Part shown: positions 34,457 to 45,530 of the stretch, piece after piece
How the letters are laid out: every line of letters begins with the position of its first letter
Numbering within the stretch: position 1 is the first letter of the stretch
Assembly: GCF_004337985.1 (NCBI RefSeq)
Contig: NC_043742.1
Location: 6,882,641-6,946,640, forward strand
Origin: Pyricularia pennisetigena
Taxonomy: Eukaryota; Ascomycota; Sordariomycetes; Magnaporthales; Pyriculariaceae
DNA: 64,000 nt
Direction: 5' to 3'
Translations under genes and position numbers: made by a program
The notes under the pieces: generated by a model
Told to the model about the DNA's origin: nothing
Database searches by the model: none
The model's input: only the letters and a program-made list of their open reading frames with translations

Positions 34457-35087
34457 TTGAATCGTGATTAGAAAGCAAAAGAGAGAGCGGATACTCTTGA
34501 ACGACTGTAAGCTCTCGAGACTGCTTGTGTGTGTTTGTTGTCGTTGCAAAATCAATTCAGTCCGCTGGTAGTAGATAGTATAGATGTGAGTGAGATGATG
34601 GATGCCCCTCCCACCCGTGTCTTAGTCGCGGCGGTGGGTGGACCAGAGTGACGCAGTGATGAGGGTCTGTGCTTGTTGCTTACAGGGGGTTGGAGTACGG
34701 TAGTGGTAGTACTTGGGGGATTAATCGCACTGGAGCTCTAAATTGTGGGGTTTCAGCGGGAGTTGGAGCGAGCGTTGCTGCGTTCTTGTTTGGATTGGAT
34801 GCTGACCTCCAGCTCGATGCACGTGTCTTACCTCTGTCTTTACCTGCCTAAACCAAGGTACCATTACCTGATTGACTTTGGGATTAATCAACTTACACAT
34901 CAAAAAAAAAAAAGAAATAGAGGACTCTGTCTTGTCTGGCAGGCTTTTCTGGGGCGACCCAGCGGGGGGAAAAGAAAAAAAAAGAGAAAAACTCGCTGGT
35001 CGCAGCTCTGACAAGAACGACGAGAAACAATAACCACCACACGAAGGATGACAATGGTCCAAAGGCATTGACCAAGCCACATCGAAT
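34457..35087. promoter_or_regulatory. Divergent promoter ATG16 / VPS16
   Basis: A 631-bp region between two start codons on opposite strands. It has a CACGTG at 34820-34825 and A-rich stretches at 34902-34913 and 34974-34983. The initiation elements themselves cannot be pinned down from sequence. Confidence 0.45.
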
Positions 35088-37763
35088 ATGGAGCTGAGCC
35101 CAACGGCAGGCTGGGAGCAGGTCGGCGATAAATACTACCGCAAGGTTCAGCTCTACACCGAAGTATTTGACCTTGACTTGGACCTTGACAATTATGTGGT
35201 GGCTGGGGCTCCCGACGGCGGTGCCGTAGCCCTTTACCTGGATGAAAACAAGCTGGTCGAGTATAGAGCAGGCAAGGCCCGCAAGCCGAGCATCGACATT
35301 TACAGCTGCGCCGGCAAGCTCATTCGCAGCATCAACTGGGACAAGGGCTCTATCCGGGGTCTGGGCTGGTCCGAGGATGAGAAGCTGCTCGTGGTCACCA
35401 AGGACGGAACCGTACGCTGCTACTACGGCCTGCAGGAGGACTTTACCCAGTTCTCGCTCGGTCACGGTGCCGAGGAGTACGGAGTGCATTCTTGCAGGTT
35501 CTACGAGACCGGCATGGTGGCATTGCTGTCCAACAACACACTCGTCACCGTATCATCCTACGAAGAGCCGAGACCGAAACCGCTGGTCTCGCCTCCAGAG
35601 GGCGAGGTGCACTCGTGGACCATCATAGCACCCCGATACACCCTCTCCCGCTCGGTTGAGGTGCTACTCAGCATAGGCCAGACCATCTACGTGACCGATG
35701 CTTCCGAGTGTGAGGACCGCTACCTTGACATTGGGCCGTTCACCCACATGGCCGTCTCGCCCAACGGCAAGTTCGCTGCCCTTTACACACCCGCCGGCGA
35801 GGTCCACGTCATCACCTGCGATTTTCAGACCAGACTGAGCGAGCATGATCTCAAGTCCAAGATCCCACCCAAGTATCTCCGCTGGTGTGGCAACGACGCC
35901 GTCGTAATCGCCTGGGAGGATGAGATCCACCTGGTCGGCCCTGGCGCTGCCGTGGCTACCTTTTTCTACAACGGCCGCATCCACATCGTCCAAGATTTCG
36001 ACGGCGTGCGTGTCCTGACCAACGAGACGTGCGACTTTCTGCAAAAGGTCCCGGATGTTACCGAGGAGGTCTTTCGCATCGGCACTGAATCCGCGGCCTC
36101 CATACTGCTGGACGCCGTCGAGCAGCTCGAGATGCAATCTCCCAAAGCCGACGACAACATCCAGCTGATCAGGGCAAACTTGACCGAGGCCGTCGACACG
36201 TGCGTCAACGCAGCCGGCCAGGAGTTCAACGTACACTGGCAGAAGCAACTCCTCAAGGCTGCATCCTTTGGCAAGTCGGTCCTCGACATCTACAATAGTG
36301 ACGACTTTGTTGATATGTGCGAAACATTACGCGTTCTGAACGCCGTTCGCTTCTATGAGGTCGGTCTTTCTCTATCGTACGACCAGTACCAGCGGCTAGG
36401 CCCTGACCGGCTCATCGGCCGTCTGCTTGACCGGCACGAATATCTCCTTGCACTGCGAATCGCAGGCTATCTCCGGCTCCCGACGGACCGCATCTACGTC
36501 CACTGGGCATGTGCCAAGGTCCGCGTCAGCTCAGACGACGACGACACCATCGCTCGGGCGGTGGTTGATAAGCTTTCGGGTAAGCCGGGCATCTCGTTCG
36601 AGGCCATCGCTCGCGCAGCCTACGATGAAGGCCGCACGCGCCTCGCCACGGAACTGCTCAATCATGAGCCCCGGGCAGGTCGGCAGGTACCGCTGCTGCT
36701 GTCAATGGACGAGGGCGAGTTGGCGCTCGACAAGGCTGTCGAGAGCGGCGACACGGACCTGGTGCTGTCAGTCCTCCACGAGCTCCGGCGCAAGCTCCCC
36801 CTGGCGTCCTTCTTCCGCACCATCAATCGGCGGCCCGTCGCGACGGCACTAGTCGAGGCCGCCGCCGTGCGCGAGGGCGACAACGCCCTGCTCAAGGACC
36901 TCTACTACCAAGACGACCGCCGCCTCGACGGCGCGAGCGTGTTCCTGCGCGAGGCCATCCAGCAGCCAGACGCCCGCACCGCCGGGGACAAGATGGCCCT
37001 CGCCGCCCGCCTGCTGAGCGACAACGCCCGCGAAAGCGCCTCGGAGCTGCGCGCCATTAAGGAGGCCGCCACCCTCCTGCGCATGCAGGAAGCCTTTGAC
37101 CGGGACCTCACCGACTCCTTCACGGGCCTGAGCGTCAATGAGACCATGTTCAAGCTCATCCGACTCGGGTACCACGGCCGCGCCAAGAAGATCCAGAGCG
37201 AGTTCAAGGTCCCGGAGAGGGTCGCTTGCTGGATCAGGTAGGGATTCTCGGTGTTTCTTCGTTACAGGCTGCGGCTAGAAACGCTCAAAGGTGCTGCTTG
37301 CTAACATGGACACATCAAATACAGACTGCGCGCTCTCGTCGCCAAGCGTGACTGGAATGAGATTGAAGAAATTTCCAAGGCTCGAAAGAGCCCGATCGGA
37401 TGGGAGGTACGTCTTCTCTGCTTCTCCTTGCTCCAAATCTTCTACTAACACCCCGAACCTCTCATTTTCTCGCAAAATCAACAACAACAACAACAACAAC
37501 AACAGCCATACTTCAACCTCGTCCTCCAAGCCGGCAATCCCCGCCTCGCGTCCGTCTTCATCCCAAAGTGCACCAACCTCAAGGACGCCACCACCATCGT
37601 CATGTACGAAAAGTGTGGCATGCGCATCAAGGCGGCCGAGGAGGCCGTTCGCCTCAAGAACAGGGACGAGTGGGTCAGGCTCATCGAGGCCGCGGGGAAG
37701 AACACGACCGAAGGGCGCGAGATTGAGCGCGTAGGGGCCGCGGCTTTCAAGAGGGGGGTTTGA
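35088..37763 (+). CDS. VPS16: VPS16, core subunit of HOPS/CORVET tethers, 829 aa
   Basis: Class C vacuolar sorting protein needed for endosome and vacuole fusion (and autophagosome-vacuole fusion); it binds VPS33. Exons: 35088-37237, 37325-37406, 37506-37763. The N-terminal part (to about 400) is a WD-like beta-propeller (IDIYSCAGKLIRSINWDKG, LLVVTKDGTVRCYYGL, MAVSPNGKFAALYTPAGEVHV). The C-terminal part is an alpha-solenoid with the conserved VPS16 C-terminal region (LVAKRDWNEIEEISKARKSP, GWEPYFNLVLQAG, YEKCGMRIKAAEEAVRLKN). Splice phases agree and the length is normal. Intron 2 ends inside an AAC microsatellite that supplies the CAG acceptor. The C-terminal exon ends AAFKRGV. Confidence 0.96.
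37480..37503 (+). repeat. (AAC)n repeat at the VPS16 intron-2 acceptor
   Basis: About eight AAC/CAA units immediately before the CAG acceptor at 37503-37505. There is no pyrimidine tract directly at the splice site. Confidence 0.85.
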
Positions 37764-38951
37764 AGCAAAAGGAGGGGAGGGCGTCGCCAAGGCCGTGGAA
37801 AATCTGGCCGGTAGTGTCCCATCTCTGTTTTGTTCCTTTTTTTTTCTTTCTTTTTTTTTTTTTTCTTCTCTCTTTTCTCCCGCTCCCTGCTTGGCTGCAG
37901 ATTCGGGGGCGGACTTGCTGGGTAGGTAAATATATACATAATATAATACAAAGCCCCATATTAGCGAGTTTGATAGGATCTAGCTTTCGTCTCCGTGTCC
38001 CAGGGTTTGTTTCTGTGGGCTCAAAGGCTGATGAAGAGGTGATGGTTTCGACCCGGGGGTTTTATCTCTATCCCTTACCATGTATACGCACCACCGCCTT
38101 GGGTACCCACGTCGTACCTGTGTGAAATATTTCCTGAAACTTTACCTGTATTTCAACCCAGTTGACCGGCCTGGGCTCAGCTCGTCTTTCTACTTATAAG
38201 TTAGATACTCGTCCTTCCGAACGTTTTCAAGAGAGACTGAAGCGCAAGACAAGAACGACTTCGCAAATAGAATCTGTGTGCGTATGTGCGTCGGAACAAC
38301 AGTGTCTCGAGAAAACAGTCTATCATCTGACGCTGAACAAAGATATTGAGATAGTAGTACTCTCACTTGAAAACGTGCACCCCGACCAACACCACAGCTT
38401 GTATCCGTGCGGCGCGCGTGCAACGGACATTGCGAAAATGTATAAACAAGAATAAGCAACTTGAAATAAAATACCAATGCATGCAAGAAAAGAGTATAGA
38501 CCAACCCGTTAACGCCCAACCGTGTCCTAATAAACTTCCCACGCTTCCCAATCTCACGAGCCGATTGCATCTGGCTGCAGACTGCCAAAAACGGATCCAA
38601 GGCCACCAAGGGGCCCGTGAGTAGGCTGACTGTTGAGTGGGTTGTAGTCAAGGTAATATTATAATTGTTATATGCACGAAATCAAAGACTTCGATCCGCT
38701 CCCAGTGAAACCTGCCGTCGATTGCGTCAAATGCTTCGGTTGTCTCGTGCACTCCGAAATGCTGCATTTTAGGCAGCCTTGGAGCTTGCTACGTCTTCGC
38801 ACGTAGGCGACTGAGAAGGGCTCGCCTCGCGGCTGGTGGCCAATTCTCTTATGTCGCGGCCTACCCGCGGCCGACGGAGGAAAGGGAGGGGGACCAGTCT
38901 CGGTGAAATCCAAGTCCACGATGTTGCCTGCTAGGCAGAGCTTTGAGCCGC
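37764..38951. other. Convergent intergenic region VPS16 / FHA-RING gene
   Basis: 3' flanks of both genes. Contains a T/C-rich tract at 37838-37876. A 153-codon open frame (38190-38651, minus) has no coding character. Confidence 0.4.
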
Positions 38952-41277
38952 CTAAGCTCTTGCTATGTCGTCTATACTGGTCACCTGCGCCCCACCTGGG
39001 TTGCGAGGCGTTATTGAACCTTCGACCACAGCCGGGGACGCCAGGGTTGTCGATGCCCCTAGTCTCGATATCACACCGCCATCGAAAACCCACGGACCAG
39101 CGTCGTTTCTCGGTGTGATGGGCCCCTCGGCAACACCAAGCGGCGCAGGACCATTTGAGGCAGGGGAAGGCGTGCGAGTCTGCCGTGGGTCCCTAGTCGG
39201 GGATGGTGTATCAATGTCCATCTCCATTGTGCTCGACGGGACTGGTCTACGAGTCACGTCTGAGGAGGCACGTGGGATCGGCATCGGCATTGAAGTGGCG
39301 TGTGATGGCGTTGTGCTGCGACCAGGTGTTGTTTGTGACACCGTGCCATTTGTTTGAGAAACAACATTGGGCATTCCTTGAGCGCTCGACGGTTGTGATT
39401 GTGCCTGCAAAGGACCCGAAGACTGAGATGCGGCAGCAATCGAATCGGCCTTTGGTTGCGTGGATGAGGGTGCGTTAGAAGCGTCGTTTGCTTCCTCCTC
39501 CGAGTCCAATTGCTCCCACTCCTCCGGATCCTCGACTTCGGCTTCCAGATCGGCAGCTGCTCGGCAGTTGGGACAGATGAATATCGGGTATTGAGGAGAC
39601 ATAAGGAGACTCTTGATACACTTGTAGTGCCACGTGTGCGAGCACGGGGCTACAAACAAACATTGGCATGGCTGTACAACCGCTATCTGTTAGTGGATCT
39701 CCTGGGCAAGGGTGCAAGACAGATGAGATGCCGCTTACCGCAATCGAGTTGAGACATATGGAGCAATCCTGCGATGTCTGGCTGGCGCCGTTAGGGTCAG
39801 ACTTGGTCATGTTTCGCAGCTGCTTGTGCGTCGTCATACTGGAGAGAAAACTGTCAGCTTCTGTCTACCGTAACACGGACACGCGGGATAATTCGACATA
39901 CTTAAAAGCGTTCAGCTTGTTTTGCCAGCCGCGGTTGAGCTCAAGCCGCATTTTGACGCAGCGAAATATCATTTCTTCGCCACCTTTAAAGTCTATACCC
40001 AGTTGCACAATATCTCCGTCGTTGACTGGGAAAGGCTTAGACTCGGTGCCAGGAGGACTCAACCGTATGTGGTTGAGAAAGGTGCCCGAGGAGCTTTTAA
40101 CATCCTTGATATACCACTTCCCGTCCTCATTCCAGAATTCACAATGCCTCCTGCTGACAACTTTACTCTTGAAGCCTACGGGAGCCGCCGAGGGCACGTT
40201 TATTGGAACGTTTGGCGGCACGTCTCGCTCCGAATATCGACCAACGCGTATGATTTCAGTGCCCGTAGGCAGTGTCCGCGACACAGGGGTAAATGTGAGA
40301 GATGGGCGCGTCGCTCTAGGATCGCAAAATGTAGTGAATCGAATTGATGGCATCGCGTCCGTGCTGGTGCTCCCATTCTGAGCCAGCACGGTCGCATCCG
40401 AGGCCGTGGCCGCACGCATTCTCGTCATTGTGCCTGCGGCAGTGTTGACGTCCTCCAGATCTAGCGCCGCTGGCTCAAGTTCGGTTCCAGGGCAGGTCGT
40501 GTGGGGTGATGGGAGGTTCGAAGGGCGCAGTCGAGGAAGGCCAGGGGTTTTAGTCGACAACGAATCTGCAGCCAACGCCTCAGGTTGAGGCCCTGTTCTT
40601 GCTGAGGCTGAAGATGCAAATTCTAACTGTAGCGAGTTGACGGGCGAGGCCGTAGGCAGGAGAGGAGAAGAGCTCCGATGAGTGGTATCGAATGTATTGT
40701 CAAATGTCTCGGGAGATAGAAACAGCGACGCGGATGCGGGCCCTAGCGAGAAGCGATTATGTCGAGATGTCGGCGAGATCGGTGGCGGCGTAGTTACAGG
40801 AGATGTGCTCGCGGATGCTGCAGCTGCAGCACTCAAGATGCCAAAAGCAGCAGTAGTCGGCGTCGACGGAGATGTTGGAGAGTGGCTGACTGATCTCAAA
40901 AGTCGGCTTACCGGGCGGCTGGCTTTTATCTGGGCAGGAATCGTTTGCGGATTGAAGGTTGACGACTGCGGCGGGGGCGAATCGGGGTTACCCGGGCTGG
41001 CAGGGTTGCCGTTTGATTCTTTGTTCAAATCCCTGTTCAGGAGATGGTTCTGAGTATAGTTCTTTAAGTACGAAAGACCTCGCAAGCGGCTGCTTCTGTG
41101 ACCTGAGCTGCCCGCAACCGTGACAGCAGCGGCAGCAGTAGCAACGGATGGTGATGTGGCGATGTTTGTGTGTGGAGGCTGAGCCTGGACGTTGGCGGGT
41201 GAGACCGAGGGAAGAGATGTGCCTGGCGACAACAGGGGCGGCGATGAGGTCGCTGGGCTCGGTTGTTGGCTGAACAT
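38952..41277 (-). CDS. FHA-RING E3 ubiquitin ligase, DMA1/DMA2-like, 731 aa
   Basis: The yeast and fission-yeast homologues (Dma1/Dma2) are mitotic checkpoint and septin-related ubiquitin ligases that read phospho-threonine through the FHA domain. Exons: 41277-39902, 39838-39739, 39671-38952. A long disordered Ser/Pro/Thr-rich N-terminus (1-330) precedes the FHA domain (about 338-435: VGRYSER, KSKVVSRRHCEFW, KDVKSSSGTFLNH, DGDIVQLG). The RING-H2 domain (about 482-530) reads CSICLNSIA-PCQCLFVAPC, then CSHTWHYKC, ending FICPNC. The acceptor at 39672 was chosen because it gives the conserved IAPCQ junction and has an ACTAAC branch site 22 nt upstream. An acidic patch (EDPEEWEQLDSEEEAND) and a long Ser/Thr/Pro tail with repeated ITPRN motifs end the protein; the tail could be phosphorylated. 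Confidence 0.92.
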
Positions 41278-42221
41278 CAGGGTTCTTGGGGATTTTGATA
41301 CCCACGCAGTTAAGGCAGGTACCTATTCGTCAGGCCTGCACTGACCCTACAACTCCGGCGGCAGGGGCGCCAGGGGGGGCCAGGGATAGTGGGATAGTGG
41401 AGAAGGTGGACAAGCGATCAATACAAAGGGAAACGTCGGGTTAGGGAATGCCTTGTAAAGGGTACGGGCACAATATGGGGCGGACAACAAATCGGTCGGT
41501 TAATTGTCTTGAGTAGTAGTAGCAGCAGTCAGGACTCAGACTTGTCAGTTAAGGGGCGCGCTCAAAGACTCATGGAGATCAGGCTGGATTATGCAGCAAA
41601 GAAGAGACGGAGCGGCGATGGAGAAGGAAAGAAGCAATGAAAAAAAAAGAAAAGAAAGAAAAACAAAAAACAAAAAAGAGAAGACCAGGTTTCGACAGGC
41701 ATAAAACGGCGGGTGGATACCTTACCTTGTGATGGCAGGCAGGTACAAAACGGAACATGGTTTGTAATTAGAATCGAATGTCCGAAAGAGAAAAAAGACA
41801 CAAACAAGAGGAGGTTCCTTTTGGTTTCCAATCAATCATGCAAGCGAAGTTGTGCACATCATTCGGACATGAATAACAAGCATATCGACTCGTCAACGGC
41901 TCCCACCCATCGGCCCAAAACGTTCTAGGCAGGCCGGATGCCAGGTCCCATGTGCCATGAGATCAAACGTGAACCACGTTAGTGAGATAGCTACGACCCT
42001 CACCGGACAGGCTTGTTGCTCGTTTGGCTGGTCGGCCGCGCAAGTCTGGTTTCTTGCTTTGCAACATGGGGGACGCTTTTGATCACTGATGCAACCCAGC
42101 CCACAAGTTTGTACAGAGGGGGGCACTAAGCTACAGTAGGCAATTGTTTCCTTGTCAACCTTCTCAGGGTGGTAGCGACTGGCATCCGTGGATGGACTTA
42201 CTTTGTACGGTAGTGCAACCG

Positions 42222-42260
42222 CAGTACAGTACAGCACAGTACAGCACGGTACAGTACAGC
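42222..42260 (+). repeat. CAGTA/CAGCA imperfect microsatellite
   Basis: Tandem CAGTACAGTACAGCA-type units, imperfect, in an intergenic region. Confidence 0.8.
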
Positions 42261-42939
42261 CACAATCCGGCCATGTCAGTAAAAAAGCACTATTACTCCC
42301 AGCCCCAGCACTCACTATACAGTATACCTACCTATCTAGCCGTCACCGCTGGATGGGACGAGTCGTATTGTCCCCCTCGCTGCCACGTCCATCCCGGATC
42401 GGTCCACCTAGCAGCCCCTCACTGAGCCTCGACTTGAATGAACTCCCAGCGCTAATCTTTGTCTACAAGTACAATCCAAATGCCCGAGGTTTGTCATGAA
42501 TTCTTTTATCTTAAATCGTATAGAAATGGATGCCGCCCGAAGCGTGGAAACCGTCATCCTTGACCAAATGCAGACTCCTTATTCGACTTCATATTGCAAA
42601 CATGGGTAGATGAGAGAAGCTTAAAGGAAAAAAAATACCGAAACAAGACAAGAAAAGAAAAACCAGAACGGCTGCAGCAAAACCCACAATAAAATAAATA
42701 TACATACCGTCTTGTAACAAATAAATCCTCAACTTGAGCAGAGGGACAGGACCACCTACAGGAAATTGGTGTGTTCCACTGACAGGGCAGCCGCCGCTAC
42801 TTCCCGTCATGCGCATATGTTTGAGTGGTTCGCATGTTGTTTGGCCTCGTGCAGCTCAACCCCGCAGCATGGAGCAGATCAGAGATCAGGTCAGGAGTCA
42901 AAAGGGCTGTCGGATCAGGCTTCCCTTCGAGGCGTATAT

Positions 42940-42988
42940 CACGTGGTAGCGGCATCAAGTGACGTGATGATTCTAGGCTGCGCACGTG
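42940..42988 (+). promoter_or_regulatory. Two CACGTG E-boxes upstream of MPP-alpha
   Basis: CACGTG occurs at 42940-42945 and 42983-42988, about 420-460 bp before the MPP-alpha start. An additional AGTGACGTGA lies between them. They may be bHLH or Cbf1-type sites; this is inferred from motif only. Confidence 0.35.
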
Positions 42989-43405
42989 ACGAAAAGTAAT
43001 CGAATTCGTAAACGGTTTTTCTTAGCTCTTTTAGCAGCCATGGTCCAAGGATCGCTCTAGCCTATCGATAACGACAGCAATTTTTTTCAGGTCATCAACC
43101 AATCCATAGGGCCCTGAAGCGCAGACGCGTCTACAGTGCAAGGACCCCGGTCTCGGCCATACGGTAGAACTTGACGGCCTTGTCGGCGCCTTGTCATTTC
43201 AGGAAAAATATCTTTTTGACGAGAATATCCCGGCAAGAGATATTCACGACCCAGCGCAGCAACGTTCAACCCTACTTACTGGTTGGCGCGCTTACCCTTT
43301 CGTGTCACGGTGCAGAGAACAACAAGGCGCCTCATACTAGCCGTCGATGAGAGAGCACCTCGAGCTACGGAAACCACCCAATAGTCTTCAACACCAGCGC
43401 ATGCG

Positions 43406-45176
43406 ATGCTTCGAACCTGCTCTGCCAGGCTCCCTGGCCTGGCACGTACATATACCAACCGTGTGAGCAGGTCAAAACAAGTGGCTTCGCTTTTATCAAG
43501 CTCTGCAAAAAGGACGTTTACCGATGCCGCCCCTTCGTCAAGGGTAAGGAAAGCTCTTCTAGCTGTCTTTTATCACCTTTCTTGATTAATACTTACACTC
43601 ACTTGCTTGCGCATGATAGGAACCCACCGAATTAGATAATGTTACGACACTTCCAAACGGCATAAGGGTTGCCTCCGAGGCCCTCCCAGGGGCCTTTTCA
43701 GGGGTTGGCGTTTATATCGATGCAGGTTCTAGGTACGAGAACGACTACTTGCGCGGCGCTAGTCACATTATGGACCGTCTTGCTTTCAAGTCGACAAACA
43801 AGCACACTGCGGATGAGATGCTGGAAGCCGTTGAGCATCTGGGTGGAAACATTCAGTGCGCTTCCTCGCGAGAATCCATGATGTACCAGGCTGCCACCTT
43901 CAATCAGGCCATTCCAACTACCGTTGGTTTGCTGGCCGAGACAATACGAACCCCTAAACTTACAGACGACGAAATCTCCCAGCAGCTTGAGACGGCCCAG
44001 TACGAGGTTACGGAGATTTGGTCAAAACCCGATCTGATTTTGCCCGAGCTTGTGCACACGGCAGCTTTCAAGGACAACACTCTTGGAAACCCATTACTTT
44101 GTCCACAAGAAAGGCTGGGTTCCATCAACCGAGAAGTCATCTCGGCATATAGGGATGCGTTCTACCGCCCGGAGAGGATGGTTGTGGCCTTTGCTGGCAT
44201 TCCGCACATGGATGCCGTCAAGCTCACGGAGCAGTACTTTGGGGATATGAGGGGAAAGCCTCCGCCAAAGGCCCAGGAAACATCCACAATACCATCAGAT
44301 GAGTCTGCAGCTGCACAACTGCAGCAGCAGCAACAGCAGCAACAGTCTAGTCTGCTAAGCAAGCTGCCATTCTTCAAAAATGCCTCCAAACCCATCTCTC
44401 CCAGCGCATTACCCACGGCTCCCCTAGATACCGGTGCTTCCCACTACACCGGCGGCTTCCTCACGCTAGCCCCTCAACCGCCGCCATTGAACCCCAACAT
44501 ACCCAACTTCACCCACATACAGCTCGCGTTTGAGGGACTTCCCATCCTCGACGACGACATCTATGCGCTCGCGGCCCTGCAGACTCTGCTCGGCGGCGGT
44601 GGCTCCTTCTCCGCCGGCGGTCCGGGCAAGGGAATGTACTCGCGGCTGTACACAAACGTCCTCAACCAACACGGGTGGGTCGAGTCATGCGTGGCGTTCA
44701 ACCACTCCTACACCGACTCTGGTCTATTCGGCATCGCAGCCTCGTGCTTCCCCGGCCGCACAGCCAGCATGCTGGAGGTCATGTGCCGTGAGCTGAGGTC
44801 CCTGACGCTCGACAAGGGTTACTCGGCCGTTACCAAGGCCGAGGTCGACCGGGCCAAGAACCAGCTGAGGTCGAGCCTGCTGATGAACCTCGAGAGCCGC
44901 ATGATCGAGCTCGAGGACCTCGGCAGGCAGGTTCAGGTCCACGGCCGCAAGGTGCCCGTGCACGAGATGACGCGCCGCATTAACGCGCTTACCGTCGATG
45001 ATCTGCGCAACGTCGCCCGCAGGGTTGTCGGCGGTATGGTCGAGAACCCGGGCAGGGGCAGCGGCGCCCCGACGGTTGTTCTTCAGGAGGCGACCGCCGT
45101 TGGTGTCACCAATAAGCAGCTGAGCTGGGACGAGATTCAGAACATCATTCGCCAATGGCAGCTTGGCAGGCAATGA
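43406..45176 (+). CDS. MAS2: Mitochondrial processing peptidase alpha subunit, 564 aa
   Basis: The non-catalytic, substrate-recognising subunit of the matrix enzyme that removes mitochondrial presequences. Exon 1 is 43406-43543 and exon 2 is 43620-45176. The 76-nt intron joins SSR | EPTELDNVTTLPNGIRVASE. Exon 1 encodes a classic presequence (MLRTCSARLPGLARTYTNR..., rich in Arg/Ser and free of acids). The M16 signature is degenerate (GASHIMDRLAFKST instead of HxxEH), which separates alpha from the catalytic beta subunit. The flexible glycine-rich loop GGGGSFSAGGPGKGMYSRLY (about 365-384) is diagnostic for alpha. A polyQ run with a Ser/Pro-rich insert (about 278-310) interrupts the middle. The length fits the fungal protein. 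Confidence 0.95.
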
Positions 45177-45530
45177 AACAGGGTTCAGGTCAAGTCACGG
45201 AAACCCCCCCTTTTTTAATGTGATGTGTACAACACGGTGTTTCTTTTTTTTTATTTTTTTATAAACCTTGTAAACTAAAAAAATCTGTAATGGTGTCTGT
45301 CGCAATACCATATGAATATAGAAACCGACATGAGAGCATCCCATCAAGCATTAGTAACAATCTGCAATGGAACTTTGGATGCATATTCTAAAAACACTGA
45401 CTGATGTTTTTTCTATAATCATGATTACAAAATATCACATAATACACCCTCTATCCTTTCCCCCCCACGAATTGACCGCCTTCCGGGTATCCTTGTATGT
45501 ATTTGGCTTTTGCCGGTCGCGAATTCTAAC
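45177..45530. other. Convergent intergenic region MPP-alpha / hydrolase
   Basis: 354 bp of 3' flank with T-rich segments at 45244-45260. No gene. Confidence 0.5.

Larger units (their letters stand above)
41278..43405. other. 2.1-kb divergent intergenic region
   Basis: Lies between the FHA-RING gene and the MPP-alpha gene. A purine/pyrimidine-rich tract lies at 41640-41680 and a CAGTA-type repeat at 42222-42260. No gene supported; a Cys-rich open frame at 41893-42315 (minus) overlaps the repeat and is not called. Confidence 0.4.

Noticed and set aside
38190..38651. 153-codon open frame on the minus strand
   Set aside because: Lies in the VPS16/FHA-RING convergent intergenic region, with no domain, no plausible splice partners and poor composition.
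39672..39687. Alternative upstream acceptor in the FHA-RING gene that would insert IAVVQ into the RING domain
   Set aside because: The AG lies within the ACTAAC branch motif itself; the downstream acceptor gives the conserved APCQ junction.
41893..42315. Cys-rich 140-codon open frame (minus), effector-like at first glance
   Set aside because: Its Cys codons come from the CAGTACAG-type microsatellite, there is no signal peptide, and the composition is not coding-like.
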